DNA from: Mesorhizobium koreense
GTDB lineage: Bacteria; Pseudomonadota; Alphaproteobacteria; Rhizobiales; Rhizobiaceae
DNA length: 64,000 nucleotides
NCBI RefSeq assembly: GCF_031656215.1
Contig: NZ_CP134228.1
Location: 3,925,001 to 3,989,000 of the forward strand
Direction of reading: 5' to 3'
A program made the translations under genes and the position numbers. The notes below the pieces were generated by a model. It searched no databases. It was given only the letters and a program-made list of their open reading frames with translations, and had not been told where the DNA came from. Of the stretch, positions 9,895 to 20,240 are shown one piece after another; position 1 is the stretch's first letter; the number at the start of each line of letters is the position of its first letter.

Positions 9895-11185
9895 GTGCAA
9901 GCCTGAGCGGCGCGAAGAGCGGCCTGCCCTTGCGGCCGGTCGTTTCCTTCACCCGGTCAGTCCAACTCCTGAAAGTGGAACCATCCCAGGGCTCCGGCGG
10001 TAGCAGGCCGAAGGCGGAACGCACGAATTCCAGGTCGTCGGCAGGAAGGCCAGATTTATCCGCCGGGCCATCCTGGACAATCCGCCACCACCGGGCGACA
10101 TCGGCGAAGATATCGAGATTGCCACGCACGGCCAGCCAGAACGGTTCAGCTTTCGCGCTTTCGATACCAAGTGCGGCGAGGCGCTCCCTCACATCACCGA
10201 ACTCCATTTCATGAAGCAGCGCCCGGTTCAGTACCTTCAATTCGTCGGGATCGAACTTCGACGCCGAGCGCGATGTCGCCGCCGGATCGAAATGCGCCGC
10301 GAGTTCTTCCATCGAACGCATTGCCGAAACGCTCTCCGATGTGCCGATCAGGACCGCAAGCGAGGCGACCGCCATCGGCTCCAGTCCCGCTTCGCGCAGC
10401 CCCCGGATCGACAGCGCACCAGAGCGCTTGGAAAGCCCCTCGCCGGAGGCGGCTGTCAGCAGGTTGTGATGGCCGAAGGCCGGCGGTTCGCTGCCCAGCG
10501 CCCGGAATAATGCAATCTGCACGCCGGTATTGGTGACGTGGTCGTCACCGCGGATGACATGCGTGATCCCCATATCGATATCGTCGACGACGGAGGTTGG
10601 CGTATAGAGATAGGTCCCATCGGCGCGGACCAAAACCGGATCGGACAAGGAAGCAAGATCGACCGTCTCGCGACCGCGCACCACATCGTCCCAATGGATT
10701 TCCGTCCGTTCCGTCTCGAAAGGCGATTTCGCAAAATTAGGCAGCAGGAAACGCCAGTGCGGCTTGCGGCCTTCGGCCTCGAGCGCCTTTTTCTCCGCGT
10801 CCGTAAGCTTCAGTGCTTCACGCCCGTAGACCGGCGGCAGGCGCCGCGACAGCCTGATCTTGCGGCGAAGCTCCAGTTCCTCCGGCGTCTCGTAGCATGG
10901 ATAGAGCAGGCCCTCGGCCTTCAATTTCTCAATGGCCGCATCATAGGCAGCAAAGCGCCTGGACTGGTACTCGACCCGGTCGGGGCGGATGCCAAGCCAT
11001 TCGAGGTCGGCAAGGATGCCGTCCACATACTCCTGCTTCGAGCGGGCGACGTCCGTGTCGTCGAAGCGTTGGACGAACCGGCCACCATGCTTTTCAGCGA
11101 AAAGCCAGTTGAACAGCGCCGTGCGCGCGTTGCCGATATGGATGTAGCCGGTCGGAGACGGGGCGAAGCGGACGGTGACGGTCAT
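9812..11185 (-). CDS. gltX: Glutamyl-tRNA synthetase (HIGN variant)
   Basis: A class I synthetase that charges tRNA with glutamate. The 457-residue protein has [11 protein letters not shown] (residues 9-19, HIGN for HIGH) and LSKRS in place of KMSKS near residue 240. Many alphaproteobacteria have two GluRS genes and lack GlnRS, making Gln-tRNA through GatCAB; whether this is the tRNA-Gln or tRNA-Glu enzyme cannot be decided here. The start at 11185 ([11 protein letters not shown]) is used because the 12 preceding in-frame residues are not family-like. The 3' end overlaps DUF2865 on the other strand. Confidence 0.95.
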   Translation of the reverse strand: MTVTVRFAPSPTGYIHIGNARTALFNWLFAEKHGGRFVQRFDDTDVARSKQEYVDGILADLEWLGIRPDRVEYQSRRFAAYDAAIEKLKAEGLLYPCYETPEELELRRKIRLSRRLPPVYGREALKLTDAEKKALEAEGRKPHWRFLLPNFAKSPFETERTEIHWDDVVRGRETVDLASLSDPVLVRADGTYLYTPTSVVDDIDMGITHVIRGDDHVTNTGVQIALFRALGSEPPAFGHHNLLTAASGEGLSKRSGALSIRGLREAGLEPMAVASLAVLIGTSESVSAMRSMEELAAHFDPAATSRSASKFDPDELKVLNRALLHEMEFGDVRERLAALGIESAKAEPFWLAVRGNLDIFADVARWWRIVQDGPADKSGLPADDLEFVRSAFGLLPPEPWDGSTFRSWTDRVKETTGRKGRPLFAPLRLALTGLSSGPELADLMPLMGREGILARRP

Positions 11186-11229
11186 GCGCGCCGGGTTAGC
11201 CGAGGCGCGGCCGGTTGGCAATGTGGGCG

Positions 11230-11580
11230 CTACCGATGCGACAGTATATTAACGAGACGACCGAAGGGATCGCGCACGTAGAATCGCCTGACGCCCCAGG
11301 GTTCGTCCGCCGGACCGTATTCGATCCTGAAACCGGCTTGCCGCATGGCGTCGAGGGCCGCATCGACATCATCCACCTCGATCGACAAGTCCGGCACCGG
11401 CGTCCCGGAGCCGCCTTCCGAGGCGAAGCTCACCTGTACGCTCATGGCGTCATGCGACCCATAGGTGACGATCCAACCATGGTCCATCAGGACATCGAGG
11501 CCAAGCACGTCATGATAGAAGCGCTCGGCATCGGCGGGATTCCCCGTCTCGACGTTAGCGACGATGCGCTTGACCTTCAT
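11230..11580 (-). CDS. VOC (glyoxalase/bleomycin resistance) family protein
   Basis: A 116-residue single-domain vicinal oxygen chelate protein: [14 protein letters not shown] near the N-terminus and [19 protein letters not shown] at the C-terminus are the two beta-alpha-beta-beta-beta repeats of the fold. Such proteins bind metals or small ligands and include lyases, dioxygenases and antibiotic-binding proteins; the substrate is unknown. The ATG at 11580 follows ACAGGAAAC. It is 44 bp upstream of gltX on the same strand, so co-transcription is possible. Confidence 0.85.
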   Translation of the reverse strand: MKVKRIVANVETGNPADAERFYHDVLGLDVLMDHGWIVTYGSHDAMSVQVSFASEGGSGTPVPDLSIEVDDVDAALDAMRQAGFRIEYGPADEPWGVRRFYVRDPFGRLVNILSHR

Positions 11581-11599
11581 GAGCCAGTTTCCTGTAGGC

Positions 11600-11629
11600 A
11601 AAAGGCCCCGCGGTCTGCACCGCGAGGCC
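11600..11629 (-). terminator. Terminator after hppA
   Basis: GGCCCCGCGGT pairs with ACCGCGAGGCC (one mismatch, 4-base loop). On the minus strand the stem is followed by TTTT. It lies 39 bp after the hppA stop and just before the VOC gene, separating the two transcripts. Confidence 0.8.
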
Positions 11630-11668
11630 CGATTTCAGTTCATCCGCCGACGACAGCCGGCCAGAAGA

Positions 11669-13825
11669 TCAATGCGCCAGCACAGCGAGCAGCAGGAGCG
11701 CCACGATGTTGGTGATCTTGATGGCCGGGTTCACGGCCGGGCCGGCAGTGTCCTTGTAGGGATCGCCGACCGTATCGCCGGTCACCGAAGCCTTGTGCGC
11801 CTCGGAGCCCTTCAGGTGCTTGACGCCGTCCTTGTCGGTGAAGCCGTCCTCGAAGCTCTTCTTGGCATTGTCCCAGGCGCCGCCGCCGGAGGTCATCGAG
11901 ATGGCCACGAACAGACCGTTGACGATGACGCCGAGGAGCGATGCGCCGAGGGCCGCGAAGGCCGACGCGCGCGAACCGGAGATAAGCAGTACGCCGAAAT
12001 AGACGACCAGCGGAGCCAGAACCGGCAGGAGAGAAGGGATGATCATCTCCTTGATCGCCGCCTTGGTCAGCAGGTCGACGGCGCGGGCATAGTTCGGCTT
12101 GGACGTGCCTTGCATGATGCCCGGGTTCTCGCGGAACTGCTTGCGCACTTCCTCGACGATCGAGCCTGCCGCACGGCCGACCGCCGTCATGGCGATGCCG
12201 CCAAAGAGGTAGGGGATGAGGCCGCCGAAGATCAGGCCGGCGACGACATAGGGGTTCGACAGGTCGAAGGAGATCTCGCCGATGCCCTGGAAGTAGGGGA
12301 ACTTGTCCCCGTTGGCCGCGAAATAGCGCAGATCGTTCGAGTAGGCGGCGAACAGCACCAGCGCGCCGAGGCCGGCCGAACCGATGGCGTAGCCCTTGGT
12401 CACCGCCTTGGTGGTGTTGCCGACCGCATCGAGCGCGTCGGTCGAGTGACGCACTTCCGCGGGAAGGCCCGACATCTCGGCGATGCCGCCGGCATTGTCG
12501 GTCACCGGGCCGAAGGCGTCGAGCGCCACGATCATGCCGGCAAGGCCGAGCATGGTGGTGACCGCGATGGCGATGCCGAACAGACCGGCAAGCTGGAACG
12601 TGGCGATAATACCGCCGATGATGACGATCGCCGGCAGCGCGGTGGATTCAAGCGAGACGGCGAGGCCCTGGATGACGTTTGTGCCGTGGCCGGTCACCGA
12701 CGCCTGGGCGATGGAGTTCACCGGGCGCTTGTTGGTGCCGGTATAGTATTCGGTGATCACCACGATCAGGCCGGTGACGACCAGGCCGATCAGGCCGCAC
12801 ACGAAGAGGTCCGTACCGTTGATGACCGTGTCGGCCCCGCCGGTCAGCGACTTCACCGTGCCGACATCGCCCCAGCCGATAGTGAGCGAATTGGCGACGA
12901 TCAAGCCGACGATAGACAGGATGCCGGTCGCGATCAGGCCCTTGTAGAGGGCGCCCATGATCGAGCCGTTGGCTCCGAGCTTGACGAAGAAGATGCCGAC
13001 GATCGAGGTGACGATGCAAGCGCCGCAGATGAGCAGCGGGTAGAGCATCACGTTGGCCAGGACCGGCATGCCACCGAAGAAGATGGCGCCGAGAACCATG
13101 GTGGCGACGACCGTCACCGCATAGGTCTCGAAGAGATCGGCCGCCATGCCCGCGCAGTCGCCGACATTGTCGCCGACATTGTCCGCGATGGTGGCGGGGT
13201 TGCGCGGATCGTCTTCCGGGATACCGGCCTCGACTTTGCCGACGAGGTCGCCGCCGACGTCAGCACCCTTGGTGAAGATGCCGCCGCCGAGACGGGCGAA
13301 GATGGAGATGAGCGAGGCACCGAAGCCCAGCGCCACAAGCGAATCGATCACCTCGCGGCTGGCCGGGTCGAGCCCCATGAAGTGGGTCAGGATCAGGTAG
13401 TAGACAGAGACGCCGAGAAGCGCGAGGCCCGCCACCAGCATGCCGGTGATGGCGCCGGACTTGAAGGCGATCTCTAGACCCGCTGCCAGGCTGCTCGATG
13501 CGGCCTGTGCGGTACGCACGTTGGCGCGGACGGAAACGTTCATGCCGATGAAACCGGCTGCTCCGGAAAGCACCGCACCGATCAGGAAACCGATAGCGGC
13601 ACTGATCGAAAGCAGCCACCAGGCGAGGATGAACACGATGACGCCGACGATGGCGATGGTGGTGTATTGCCGCGCGAGGTAAGCCTGCGCACCCTCGCGG
13701 ATGGCGCCGGCGATTTCCTGCATGCGGGCGTTGCCCTGGTCCGCGGCGAGCACCGACTGTGTCGCCCAGATGGCGTACACAATCGAAAGCAGGCCGCAGG
13801 CGATGACGACATAAAGCATGGTCAT
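11669..13825 (-). CDS. hppA: Membrane-bound proton-translocating pyrophosphatase, K+-independent type
   Basis: HppA couples hydrolysis of pyrophosphate to proton pumping across a membrane. The 718-residue protein is almost entirely hydrophobic helices. The substrate-binding loop [20 protein letters not shown] and the following [19 protein letters not shown] hold the Mg-PPi aspartates. The determinant of potassium dependence reads GNTTKA, with Lys where K+-dependent enzymes have Ala, so it should be the K+-independent class. AAGGGAA precedes the ATG. Its promoter region (13826-14005) includes a short direct repeat, CCCGGTTTTCG twice in tandem near 13970. Confidence 0.97.
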   Translation of the reverse strand: MTMLYVVIACGLLSIVYAIWATQSVLAADQGNARMQEIAGAIREGAQAYLARQYTTIAIVGVIVFILAWWLLSISAAIGFLIGAVLSGAAGFIGMNVSVRANVRTAQAASSSLAAGLEIAFKSGAITGMLVAGLALLGVSVYYLILTHFMGLDPASREVIDSLVALGFGASLISIFARLGGGIFTKGADVGGDLVGKVEAGIPEDDPRNPATIADNVGDNVGDCAGMAADLFETYAVTVVATMVLGAIFFGGMPVLANVMLYPLLICGACIVTSIVGIFFVKLGANGSIMGALYKGLIATGILSIVGLIVANSLTIGWGDVGTVKSLTGGADTVINGTDLFVCGLIGLVVTGLIVVITEYYTGTNKRPVNSIAQASVTGHGTNVIQGLAVSLESTALPAIVIIGGIIATFQLAGLFGIAIAVTTMLGLAGMIVALDAFGPVTDNAGGIAEMSGLPAEVRHSTDALDAVGNTTKAVTKGYAIGSAGLGALVLFAAYSNDLRYFAANGDKFPYFQGIGEISFDLSNPYVVAGLIFGGLIPYLFGGIAMTAVGRAAGSIVEEVRKQFRENPGIMQGTSKPNYARAVDLLTKAAIKEMIIPSLLPVLAPLVVYFGVLLISGSRASAFAALGASLLGVIVNGLFVAISMTSGGGAWDNAKKSFEDGFTDKDGVKHLKGSEAHKASVTGDTVGDPYKDTAGPAVNPAIKITNIVALLLLAVLAH

Positions 13826-14005
13826 TTCCCTTGATGTGGTTCCGCGGAACCCCTCCTGGAACCGGTAAAACGGGGGCTCGATTCCCTTGGGCGAAATCCT
13901 CCCCTTCGCCGCGGCTTATGCGTAACCAACCGCGGAACGTCAAGCGATCGCTTAGTCTTTGCCCGGTTTTCGCCCGGTTTTCGCCAAAAGGATAAGGACC
14001 GGGCG

Positions 14006-15211
14006 TCAGTCCGCCGTTACGCGCCGATCCCTGAAGCGCAGGAAGCAGATACCCAGCAATCCGAGAACCGCGACCGGAAGGACGATTCTCACCAGCACGT
14101 CCCAGCCCCAGCCATTATAGACCGCACCCGACATCAGGGATGCAAAGGCGACGCTAGAGAACAGCACAAAATCGTGGAAGCCCTGCGCCCTGCCCTTCTC
14201 CTCCGGCGTATAGCACTGCGCGACGATCGAAGTGGCGCCGATGAAGGCGAAGTTCCAGCCGAGACCCAGCAGGATCAGGGCCGTCCAGAATTGCCAGAGA
14301 TGGATGCCGGACATGGCCACCAGCGCACAGGAAATCAGCAGGACGAAGCCGCTGCCCACGATCGTCGGGGCGCCGAAGCGATAGATGAGCCGGCCCGTGA
14401 AGAAGCTCGGCCCGAACATGGCCATGACGTGCCAGGAGATGCCCAGCGTCGCCTGATCCGAGGAGAAGCCGCAGCCGACCATGGCCAGCGGCGCACCGGT
14501 CATGACGAACGTCATCAGCGCGTAGGACGCCACGCCGCAGCCGAGCGCCACGGCGTAGCGGGGTTGCGTGGCGATTTGAGCAAGCGTGCGGCCGGAATCG
14601 GATCCGGCTCTCCTGGCTACGATGCCGGTTTCCTTGCGCAGGAAAAACAGGATGGCGGCGCCAATCGCCGCCAGCACGATAATGGCGGCGAAGGAACCAG
14701 CGAAAGGAACCGGCGCCAGCAGGTCGTGCGTAAAAATCACCGTCTGCGGCCCGATCACGGCAGTGACGATGCCGCCCGCAAGCACGAAGGAGATGGCGCG
14801 CGCCTTGAATTCGGGCGGCGCATTGTCGGCCGCCGCGAAGCGGAATTGCTGAACGAAGGCATTGCCACCGCCAACTACAAGCAAGCCGAAGGCGAACAGC
14901 CAGAAGCTCGATTGAAAAAGCGCGATGGTCGCGAACAGCCCCCCGAGCGCCGTGAGCAGGGTTCCGGTCATGAAGCCGTTGCGATGGCCGAGCGCGCGAA
15001 TGACGCCGGCTGCAGGCAGCGCCCCCAATGCAAGGCCGATGCTGTAGCCGGTAAGCGGAGCGGTCGCCAGCGACTTGTCGGCACCCAACATGAAATTGCC
15101 GGCCAGTGCGCCCAGCGAAAAGCAGATCGGCCCGCCCGAACCGAGCACGGCCTGCGCCGAAGCCAGAATCAGAGCCGTGCGCCGCGCCTCGTAGGCGGCG
15201 GCGACGCTCAA
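14006..15211 (-). CDS. MFS transporter
   Basis: A 401-residue 12-helix major facilitator with short loops; helix 1 is followed by [35 protein letters not shown], an arrangement seen in uncharacterised MFS_1 exporters. The start is a TTG that overlaps the nusB stop (TTGA); no ATG further in gives a full first helix. It is therefore translationally coupled to nusB and is the last gene of the rib/nusB operon. The substrate is unknown. Confidence 0.8.
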   Translation of the reverse strand: MSVAAAYEARRTALILASAQAVLGSGGPICFSLGALAGNFMLGADKSLATAPLTGYSIGLALGALPAAGVIRALGHRNGFMTGTLLTALGGLFATIALFQSSFWLFAFGLLVVGGGNAFVQQFRFAAADNAPPEFKARAISFVLAGGIVTAVIGPQTVIFTHDLLAPVPFAGSFAAIIVLAAIGAAILFFLRKETGIVARRAGSDSGRTLAQIATQPRYAVALGCGVASYALMTFVMTGAPLAMVGCGFSSDQATLGISWHVMAMFGPSFFTGRLIYRFGAPTIVGSGFVLLISCALVAMSGIHLWQFWTALILLGLGWNFAFIGATSIVAQCYTPEEKGRAQGFHDFVLFSSVAFASLMSGAVYNGWGWDVLVRIVLPVAVLGLLGICFLRFRDRRVTAD

Positions 15212-15714
15212 GCGCCCGTCCCCCTGCCCTCGCCGCGTACGCGGCGCGCAACCCGGTCGAGCACCGCGTTGACGAGCTTCGGCTCGTCCTCGTCGTAGAA
15301 GGCCTTGGCGATGTCGACATATTCCGAGACGATGACGGCGACGGGCACGTCCGCGCGCTTCATCAACTCATAGACGCCGGCGCGCAGGATGGCCCTGAGC
15401 GTCGAATCGAGCCTGGAAAGCGGCCAGTCCTCGGTAAGCGATTGCCCGATGACCGGGTCGATTTCCTTCTGGTGCTCGACCACACCGGACAGGATGGCGC
15501 GGAACCATTGCGCGTCCGCCTCGCGATAGACCGTGCCGTCGACCTCCTTGCCGAGGCGATAGGCTTCGTATTCGGCCGCGATCTCCAAGAGGCCAGTCCC
15601 GACGATATCCATCTGGTAGAGCGCCTGCACGGCCGCCAGCCGCGCCGTGCCGCGCTTGTTGGCCGGGCGGGTCGCCGGCGGCGTGTCGTCCTTGCCGGCT
15701 GCGGGCATAGGCAT
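15208..15714 (-). CDS. nusB: Transcription antitermination factor NusB
   Basis: NusB binds boxA RNA with S10 during rRNA transcription. The 168-residue all-helical protein carries [17 protein letters not shown] at residue 20-36 and the C-terminal [24 protein letters not shown] block typical of the family. The ATG at 15714 overlaps the ribH stop (ATGA). Linkage to ribH is widespread in bacteria and supports the call. Confidence 0.97.
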   Translation of the reverse strand: MPMPAAGKDDTPPATRPANKRGTARLAAVQALYQMDIVGTGLLEIAAEYEAYRLGKEVDGTVYREADAQWFRAILSGVVEHQKEIDPVIGQSLTEDWPLSRLDSTLRAILRAGVYELMKRADVPVAVIVSEYVDIAKAFYDEDEPKLVNAVLDRVARRVRGEGRGTGA

Positions 15715-16169
15715 CAGGCTCCCAGCCTGCGGCGAAGCTCTATCATGGTGAGTGCGGCGCGCGCCGCGAAGCCGCCCTTGTCGCCTTCGTTCGCCCGCGC
15801 ACGGGCCCAAGCTTGCTCGTCGTTCTCGACGGTGAGGATGCCGTTTCCGATAGCAAGCGATTCCTCGACGGAAAGGTCCATGAGTGCACGTGCCGACTCG
15901 TTGGCCACGATGTCGAAATGATGCGTCTCGCCGCGGATGACGCAGCCGAGCGCGACGAAGCCGTCATATTCCCTACCGCCGTCCTCGGCCGCATCCAGCG
16001 CGAAGGAAATCGCGGCCGGTATCTCCAGCGCGCCGGGGACCGTCACGACATCATAGGTCGCGCCGGCACGGTCGAGCGCCGCCTTGGCGCCGCCCAGAAG
16101 CGCGTCCGCCAGATCGTCGTAGAAGCGCGCCTCGACGATGAGAAGATGAAGTTTCTGCTGGTCGGCCAT
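15714..16169 (-). CDS. ribH: 6,7-dimethyl-8-ribityllumazine synthase
   Basis: RibH condenses the pyrimidine ribitylamine with 3,4-dihydroxybutanone phosphate, the step before riboflavin synthase. The 151-residue protein has the VPGALEIP and [14 protein letters not shown] motifs, with the catalytic His in the latter. It overlaps nusB by 4 bp. The upstream 167 bp (16170-16336) is divergent with the DUF899 gene; no FMN riboswitch core is visible there. In related genomes ribE is usually next to ribH, but here a plus-strand cassette separates them. Confidence 0.96.
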   Translation of the reverse strand: MADQQKLHLLIVEARFYDDLADALLGGAKAALDRAGATYDVVTVPGALEIPAAISFALDAAEDGGREYDGFVALGCVIRGETHHFDIVANESARALMDLSVEESLAIGNGILTVENDEQAWARARANEGDKGGFAARAALTMIELRRRLGA

Positions 16170-16336
16170 GCATATCTCCGAAAGAGCGCGTGACTTAGGC
16201 CGAACCGTTCATCGGCGCAAGCGCCAGCCAGCCGCCATTGATCGGAATCCCGCCACACTTGTAACTCCCGCTGCCGCAGCACCCGGCGTTAGTCTTCTTC
16301 CCGTGACGCAAGAGCAAGCGGAAAGGACAACACGCC

Positions 16337-17068
16337 ATGAAGACCCCACAGATCGTTTCACCGCAAGAGTGGGATGCAGCGCGCGAAAAGCTTCTCGTCA
16401 AGGAGAAGGCCGACATGCGCGCCCATGACGCGCTGGCCGCCGAGCGGCGGCGAATGCCGTGGATGGCCGTCGAGAAGACCTACGAATTCGACGGGCCTGA
16501 CGGCAAGGTCGGCCTGCTCGATCTGTTCGAGGGTCGGCGGCAACTCATCATCTACCGCGCCTTCTTCGAGCCCGGCGTGCATGGCTGGCCGGAACATGCC
16601 TGCATCGGCTGTTCGCTCGGCGCCGACCAGGTTTCCAACCTCGCCCATCTGAACGCCCGCGACACGACGCTGGCCTATGCCTCGCGCGCGCCGCAGGCCG
16701 ACATAAAGCGCCTGAAAGCACGCATGGGATGGGAAAGAATCCCCTGGTACACCATCACCGATAGTTTCGATGCCGATTTCGGCGTGGACGAATGGCACGG
16801 TCACAACGCCTTCATCCGCGACGGCGAGCGCATCTACCGCACCTATTTCATCAATTGGCGCGGCGACGAAGCGCTGGGCACCGTCTGGAGCTATCTCGAC
16901 ATGACAGCGCTCGGACGTCAGGAGAACTGGGAGGATTCCCCGAAGGGCTATCCGCAGAGCCCGCCCTACAAATGGTGGAACTGGAACGACAGTTACATCC
17001 CTGGCGCCGCACCGGACAAGAAATGGGTGGAAGTGTCGGACGCAGGGGAGGCGGCCTTCCGGAAGTAG
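16337..17068 (+). CDS. DUF899 family thioredoxin-like protein
   Basis: A 243-residue cytoplasmic protein with the DUF899 layout: IVSPQEWDAAREKLLVKEK at the N-terminus, a thioredoxin-like core with HACIGCSLGADQVSNLAHLN near residue 93, and a Trp-rich C-terminus (YKWWNWNDSY). The family is uncharacterised and often sits beside ArsR regulators and SRPBCC proteins, as here. AAAGGACAACACGCC precedes the ATG. It is the first of three plus-strand genes lying within the minus-strand riboflavin block. Confidence 0.85.
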   Translation: MKTPQIVSPQEWDAAREKLLVKEKADMRAHDALAAERRRMPWMAVEKTYEFDGPDGKVGLLDLFEGRRQLIIYRAFFEPGVHGWPEHACIGCSLGADQVSNLAHLNARDTTLAYASRAPQADIKRLKARMGWERIPWYTITDSFDADFGVDEWHGHNAFIRDGERIYRTYFINWRGDEALGTVWSYLDMTALGRQENWEDSPKGYPQSPPYKWWNWNDSYIPGAAPDKKWVEVSDAGEAAFRK

Positions 17069-17141
17069 AAGGCTGGTCGGATCCCCGAAGAGCTCGAAGG
17101 CGGCAGGCATAGATCGGCGCCTGCCGTTTCTTCGGTTTTAT

Positions 17142-17157
17142 GCAACCTTTCTGTTGC
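17142..17157 (+). promoter_or_regulatory. Candidate promoter and ArsR-type operator of the SRPBCC-ArsR pair
   Basis: GCAAC and GTTGC form an inverted repeat with a 6-base spacer, overlapping a possible -35 box TTGCCT (17154-17159) which is 16 bases from TATATG (17176-17181). A second GCAA/TTGC pair (17186-17201) straddles the GGAGG ribosome-binding site of the next gene. Repeated GCAA half-sites fit binding by the ArsR-family regulator encoded two genes down. Binding is inference. Confidence 0.4.
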
Positions 17158-17204
17158 CTTTTCGCAGTCAGCGGCTATATGATAGGCAATCAGGAGGTTG
17201 CATC

Positions 17205-17651
17205 ATGACCGATCGCATCGAGAAGCATGTCGAACTCAATGCCCCCGTCGAACGTGTATGGCGGGCACTCACCGACTACCGGGAATTCGGCGAATGGTTC
17301 CGCGTAAAACTTGAGGCGTCCTTTGCACCGGGCGAAGTCTCACGCGGTCACATAACTTATCCCGGCTACGAGCATCTCGTCTGGGAAGCGACGATCGTGA
17401 AGATGGAGAAACCGCGCTATTTCTCCTTTACGTGGCACCCTTATGCGGTCGATCCCAAGGCCGATTACTCCAAGGAGACGCCGACGCTGGTCGAATTCCG
17501 GCTGGAGGCTTCCGGAAAGGGCACAAGGCTGACGGTGACCGAATCGGGCTTCGACAAGCTGCCGAAGCACCGGATGCCCGAGGCTATCCGCATGAACGAA
17601 GGCGGCTGGGCCGCGCAAATGGAAAACATCAAGGCCCATGTCGAACATTAG
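17205..17651 (+). CDS. SRPBCC (AHSA1-like) domain protein
   Basis: A 148-residue START-like ligand-binding fold: it begins RIEKHVELNAPVERVWRALT and ends with GGWAAQMENIKAHVE, both standard for the AHSA1/activator-of-Hsp90-like SRPBCC family. Small proteins of this kind bind hydrophobic ligands; function is mostly unknown. The ATG at 17205 has an excellent CAGGAGG site eight bases upstream. It overlaps the ArsR gene by 14 bp, so the two are translationally coupled. Confidence 0.88.
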   Translation: MTDRIEKHVELNAPVERVWRALTDYREFGEWFRVKLEASFAPGEVSRGHITYPGYEHLVWEATIVKMEKPRYFSFTWHPYAVDPKADYSKETPTLVEFRLEASGKGTRLTVTESGFDKLPKHRMPEAIRMNEGGWAAQMENIKAHVEH

Positions 17652-17988
17652 GGCCTCCCGGGCAGCCGCCACGGTTCATGCGCCGGCTGCGATTTTCGCG
17701 GCGCTCGGCGACCGGACCCGGCTTTCCCTCATCCATCGGCTGAGCGACGGGCTTCCCCGTTCCATCGCCAGCCTGTCCGCCGACACGGCAATCACCCGCC
17801 AGGCGGTGACCAAGCACCTCAACGTGCTGGAGGAAGCGGGGCTTGTCGCAAGCAGCCGCATCGGGCGGGAAAGCCGGTACAGTTTCCGGCCTGAGACGAT
17901 CGAGGAAATCCGCGCCTATCTGGACGAAGTCTCGCGCCAATGGGACGACGCGCTTGGCCGGCTCAAATCATTCGTGGAGAGCTCATAG
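17638..17988 (+). CDS. ArsR family winged-helix regulator
   Basis: A 116-residue winged-helix protein: FAALGDRTRLSLIHRLSDG, the recognition region ITRQAVTKHLNVLEEAGLV, then the wing SSRIGRESRYSF. No metal-binding Cys pair is present, so this is the metal-independent ArsR branch commonly paired with SRPBCC genes. The ATG lies inside the end of the SRPBCC gene. It probably represses its own operon, perhaps at the GCAAC repeats upstream. Confidence 0.9.
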   Translation: MSNIRASRAAATVHAPAAIFAALGDRTRLSLIHRLSDGLPRSIASLSADTAITRQAVTKHLNVLEEAGLVASSRIGRESRYSFRPETIEEIRAYLDEVSRQWDDALGRLKSFVESS

Positions 17989-18025
17989 TGATTAGTTTCG
18001 ATTTAAGCCAAATCTCGATTTGAGT

Positions 18026-18634
18026 TCAGCCGCTCGCCTCTGCCAGCCGCGCGGCGTAGCGCGCCATCGTATCGACTTCGAGATTGACGCGGTCGCCCGC
18101 CTTTCGCTCGCCCCAGGTCGTGACGGCGAGCGAATGATGGATCAGGAGAACGTCGAAGCGGTTGCCGTCCACATGGTTGACGGTGAGCGAGGTACCGTCG
18201 AGCGCGGCCGAGCCTTTCGGGGCGATGAAACGCGCAAGCTCCGCCGGTGCTTCCAGCGTGAAGCGCACGGCCTCGCCCTCGTCCTCACGCGACAGGATGG
18301 CCGCCATGCCGTCGACATGGCCGGAAACGATATGGCCGCCCAGTTCGTCGCCGATCTTCAGCGCCCGTTCGAGGTTGATGCGGGTGCCGGCCCGCCAGTC
18401 GGCGGCGGTGGTAAGCCGCAACGCTTCCTCCCAGGCCTCCACCTCGAACCAGCGCTGGTTCGAGCCCTGTTCCGGCAGGCCGACAACAGTCAGGCAGACG
18501 CCGGCGCAAGCGATCGACGCGCCGATCGCGATCGTCTCAGGATCGTAGGCCGTCTCGACCCTGACATGGACGCCTTTCTTCCTCGGCGTGACGGCCGAAA
18601 CGGTGCCGATGTCGGTGACGATGCCGGTGAACAT
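18026..18634 (-). CDS. ribE: Riboflavin synthase alpha subunit
   Basis: RibE dismutates two lumazine molecules to riboflavin and the pyrimidine precursor. The 202-residue protein begins MFTGIVTDIGTV, invariant in the family, and shows the two tandem lumazine-binding halves (the second with GGHIVSGHVDG near residue 97). The ATG at 18634 overlaps the ribD stop (ATGA). A much longer open frame upstream to 18970 is only the antisense-free shadow of ribD and is ignored. Confidence 0.96.
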   Translation of the reverse strand: MFTGIVTDIGTVSAVTPRKKGVHVRVETAYDPETIAIGASIACAGVCLTVVGLPEQGSNQRWFEVEAWEEALRLTTAADWRAGTRINLERALKIGDELGGHIVSGHVDGMAAILSREDEGEAVRFTLEAPAELARFIAPKGSAALDGTSLTVNHVDGNRFDVLLIHHSLAVTTWGERKAGDRVNLEVDTMARYAARLAEASG

Positions 18635-19764
18635 CAGGCTTTCCTCACCCATTCGCTGTAGCTGTCCTCGCCATAGCGCGCTTCGCGCGTCAGACGAAAG
18701 CCCTCGCGCATCCGGTCCGGCCGGATGGGAGACAGAAGGCCCTGCGGACCGATCTCGCCGGGGCCGACGAAAAGGGCGACGCGATCCACAAGATCCTCGT
18801 CGAGGAAGCGGCGGACCGTCTCGGCTCCGCCTTCCGCGATCAGCGTCGAAATTCCGCGCGCGGCGAGGTCTTCCAGGAGTTCCGGCAGGGCGAAGCCGCC
18901 ATTCGCGGCCTCGGTAGCAAGAAACTGCACGCCCGCACCTTCGAGTGCAGCCCTGCGGTTCCTGTCGCAACCGGCTGCGGCCGCGATCCAGACCGGCACC
19001 TCGCGCGCGTGCCTGACCATTTTCGCGTCGAGCGGCAACCGCGTGTGCGCGTCGAGAACGATACGGACCGGAGAGTGTGCCTCCAGTCCGGGCAGGCGGC
19101 AGGTAAGTTCGGGATCGTCGGCAAGCGCCGTGCCGATGCCAATCAAAATCGCGTCGGCTTCAGCGCGCATCAGGTGCACTTGCCGACGCGATATCTCGCC
19201 AGTGATCACGACTTGACCCACACCCGGAATGCCGATGCGCCCATCGCGCGATACGGCAAGCTTTACGGTTACTTCCGGCCGTTTCCGCGAAGAGCGCATG
19301 AGATAGCCGGCCATCAAGTCAGCCGCTCCTTCGGCCAAAACGCCTTCGACGACTTCAATGCCGGCCTTGCGGAGAATGGCATAGCCCTTCCCCGAAACGC
19401 GCGGATCAGGATCGCTTGTCGCGCCGACCACCCTCGCGACGCCTGCGGTAACCAACGCCTCCGCGCAGGGAGGCGTCCGCCCATGATGGGCGCAAGGCTC
19501 CAGCGTCACATAGGCCGTGGCGCCGCGCGCCCGTTCGCCGGCCTCATAAAGCGCTTGAGGCTCGGCATGGGGGCGACCGCCGACGGCGGTTACACCGCTG
19601 CCGACAATGATCGGCCCACCGCTTTCCTCACGTACGATCAGCGTGCCGACGGAAGGATTGGTTCCAGTCAGGCCGAGATGCCGGCGCGACAGGCGGATCG
19701 CTGCCGCCATGAAGCGGCGATCGATCTCATCCCTGGCACTGGACGCAGGGGTGGCCATGGCCAT
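18634..19764 (-). CDS. ribD: Bifunctional riboflavin biosynthesis deaminase/reductase
   Basis: RibD carries out deamination and side-chain reduction of the riboflavin pyrimidine. The 376-residue protein has the cytidine-deaminase-like zinc site HAEPQAL (His66, Glu68) and EPCAHHGRTPPC (Cys91, Cys100), then a C-terminal reductase domain (VTVKLAVSRDGRIG, and the LIAEGGAET signature). It starts 3 bp after nrdR and is coupled to ribE. Either of two close ATGs (19764 or 19758) could be the start. Confidence 0.96.
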   Translation of the reverse strand: MAMATPASSARDEIDRRFMAAAIRLSRRHLGLTGTNPSVGTLIVREESGGPIIVGSGVTAVGGRPHAEPQALYEAGERARGATAYVTLEPCAHHGRTPPCAEALVTAGVARVVGATSDPDPRVSGKGYAILRKAGIEVVEGVLAEGAADLMAGYLMRSSRKRPEVTVKLAVSRDGRIGIPGVGQVVITGEISRRQVHLMRAEADAILIGIGTALADDPELTCRLPGLEAHSPVRIVLDAHTRLPLDAKMVRHAREVPVWIAAAAGCDRNRRAALEGAGVQFLATEAANGGFALPELLEDLAARGISTLIAEGGAETVRRFLDEDLVDRVALFVGPGEIGPQGLLSPIRPDRMREGFRLTREARYGEDSYSEWVRKA

Positions 19765-19767
19765 CGT

Positions 19768-20232
19768 TCAGCCGGTGGTCTCGTCGGCCTTCAGTTCGCC
19801 GAGCAATTCGTGGAAATCCTTGGCCTCGCGGAAATTGCGATAGACCGAGGCAAAACGGACATAGGCTACATCGTCCAGCGCCTTAAGCGCCTCCATGACC
19901 AGATTGCCGATGTCGCCGGCGGGAATTTCCACCTCGCCGGAGCTTTCGAGCTGGCGGACGATACCGGTGACGGCGCGCTCGACCCGTTCGGGATCGACGT
20001 TGCGCTTCCTGAGCGCGATGTCGAAGGAGCGTGCCAGCTTGTCGCGATCGAACGGAACCTTGCGGCCGGATTTCTTCACCACCACCAGGTCGCGAAGCTG
20101 GACGCGCTCGAAAGTAGTGAAACGTCCGCCGCAATCGGGGCAGACGCGCCGGCGGCGGATGGCCGAGCCGTCTTCCGCCGGGCGCGAATCCTTCACCTGC
20201 GTGTCTTCGGACTGACAATAGGGGCAGCGCAT
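19768..20232 (-). CDS. nrdR: Transcriptional repressor of ribonucleotide reductase genes
   Basis: NrdR senses ATP/dATP and represses ribonucleotide reductase operons. The 154-residue protein starts with the zinc ribbon [18 protein letters not shown] and [12 protein letters not shown], followed by the ATP-cone domain ([16 protein letters not shown]). Its position upstream of ribD is conserved. Here the usual neighbour glyA is pushed away by a vapBC pair. Confidence 0.97.
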   Translation of the reverse strand: MRCPYCQSEDTQVKDSRPAEDGSAIRRRRVCPDCGGRFTTFERVQLRDLVVVKKSGRKVPFDRDKLARSFDIALRKRNVDPERVERAVTGIVRQLESSGEVEIPAGDIGNLVMEALKALDDVAYVRFASVYRNFREAKDFHELLGELKADETTG

Positions 20233-20240
20233 GGTTTAGC

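Noticed and set aside
11564-13477. 637-codon open frame on the plus strand opposite hppA
   Set aside because: The composition (Asp, Arg, His, Gly repeats) is typical of antisense shadows of hydrophobic genes.
16170-16336. FMN riboswitch before ribH
   Set aside because: The conserved core blocks of the RFN element are not present in this 167-bp gap.
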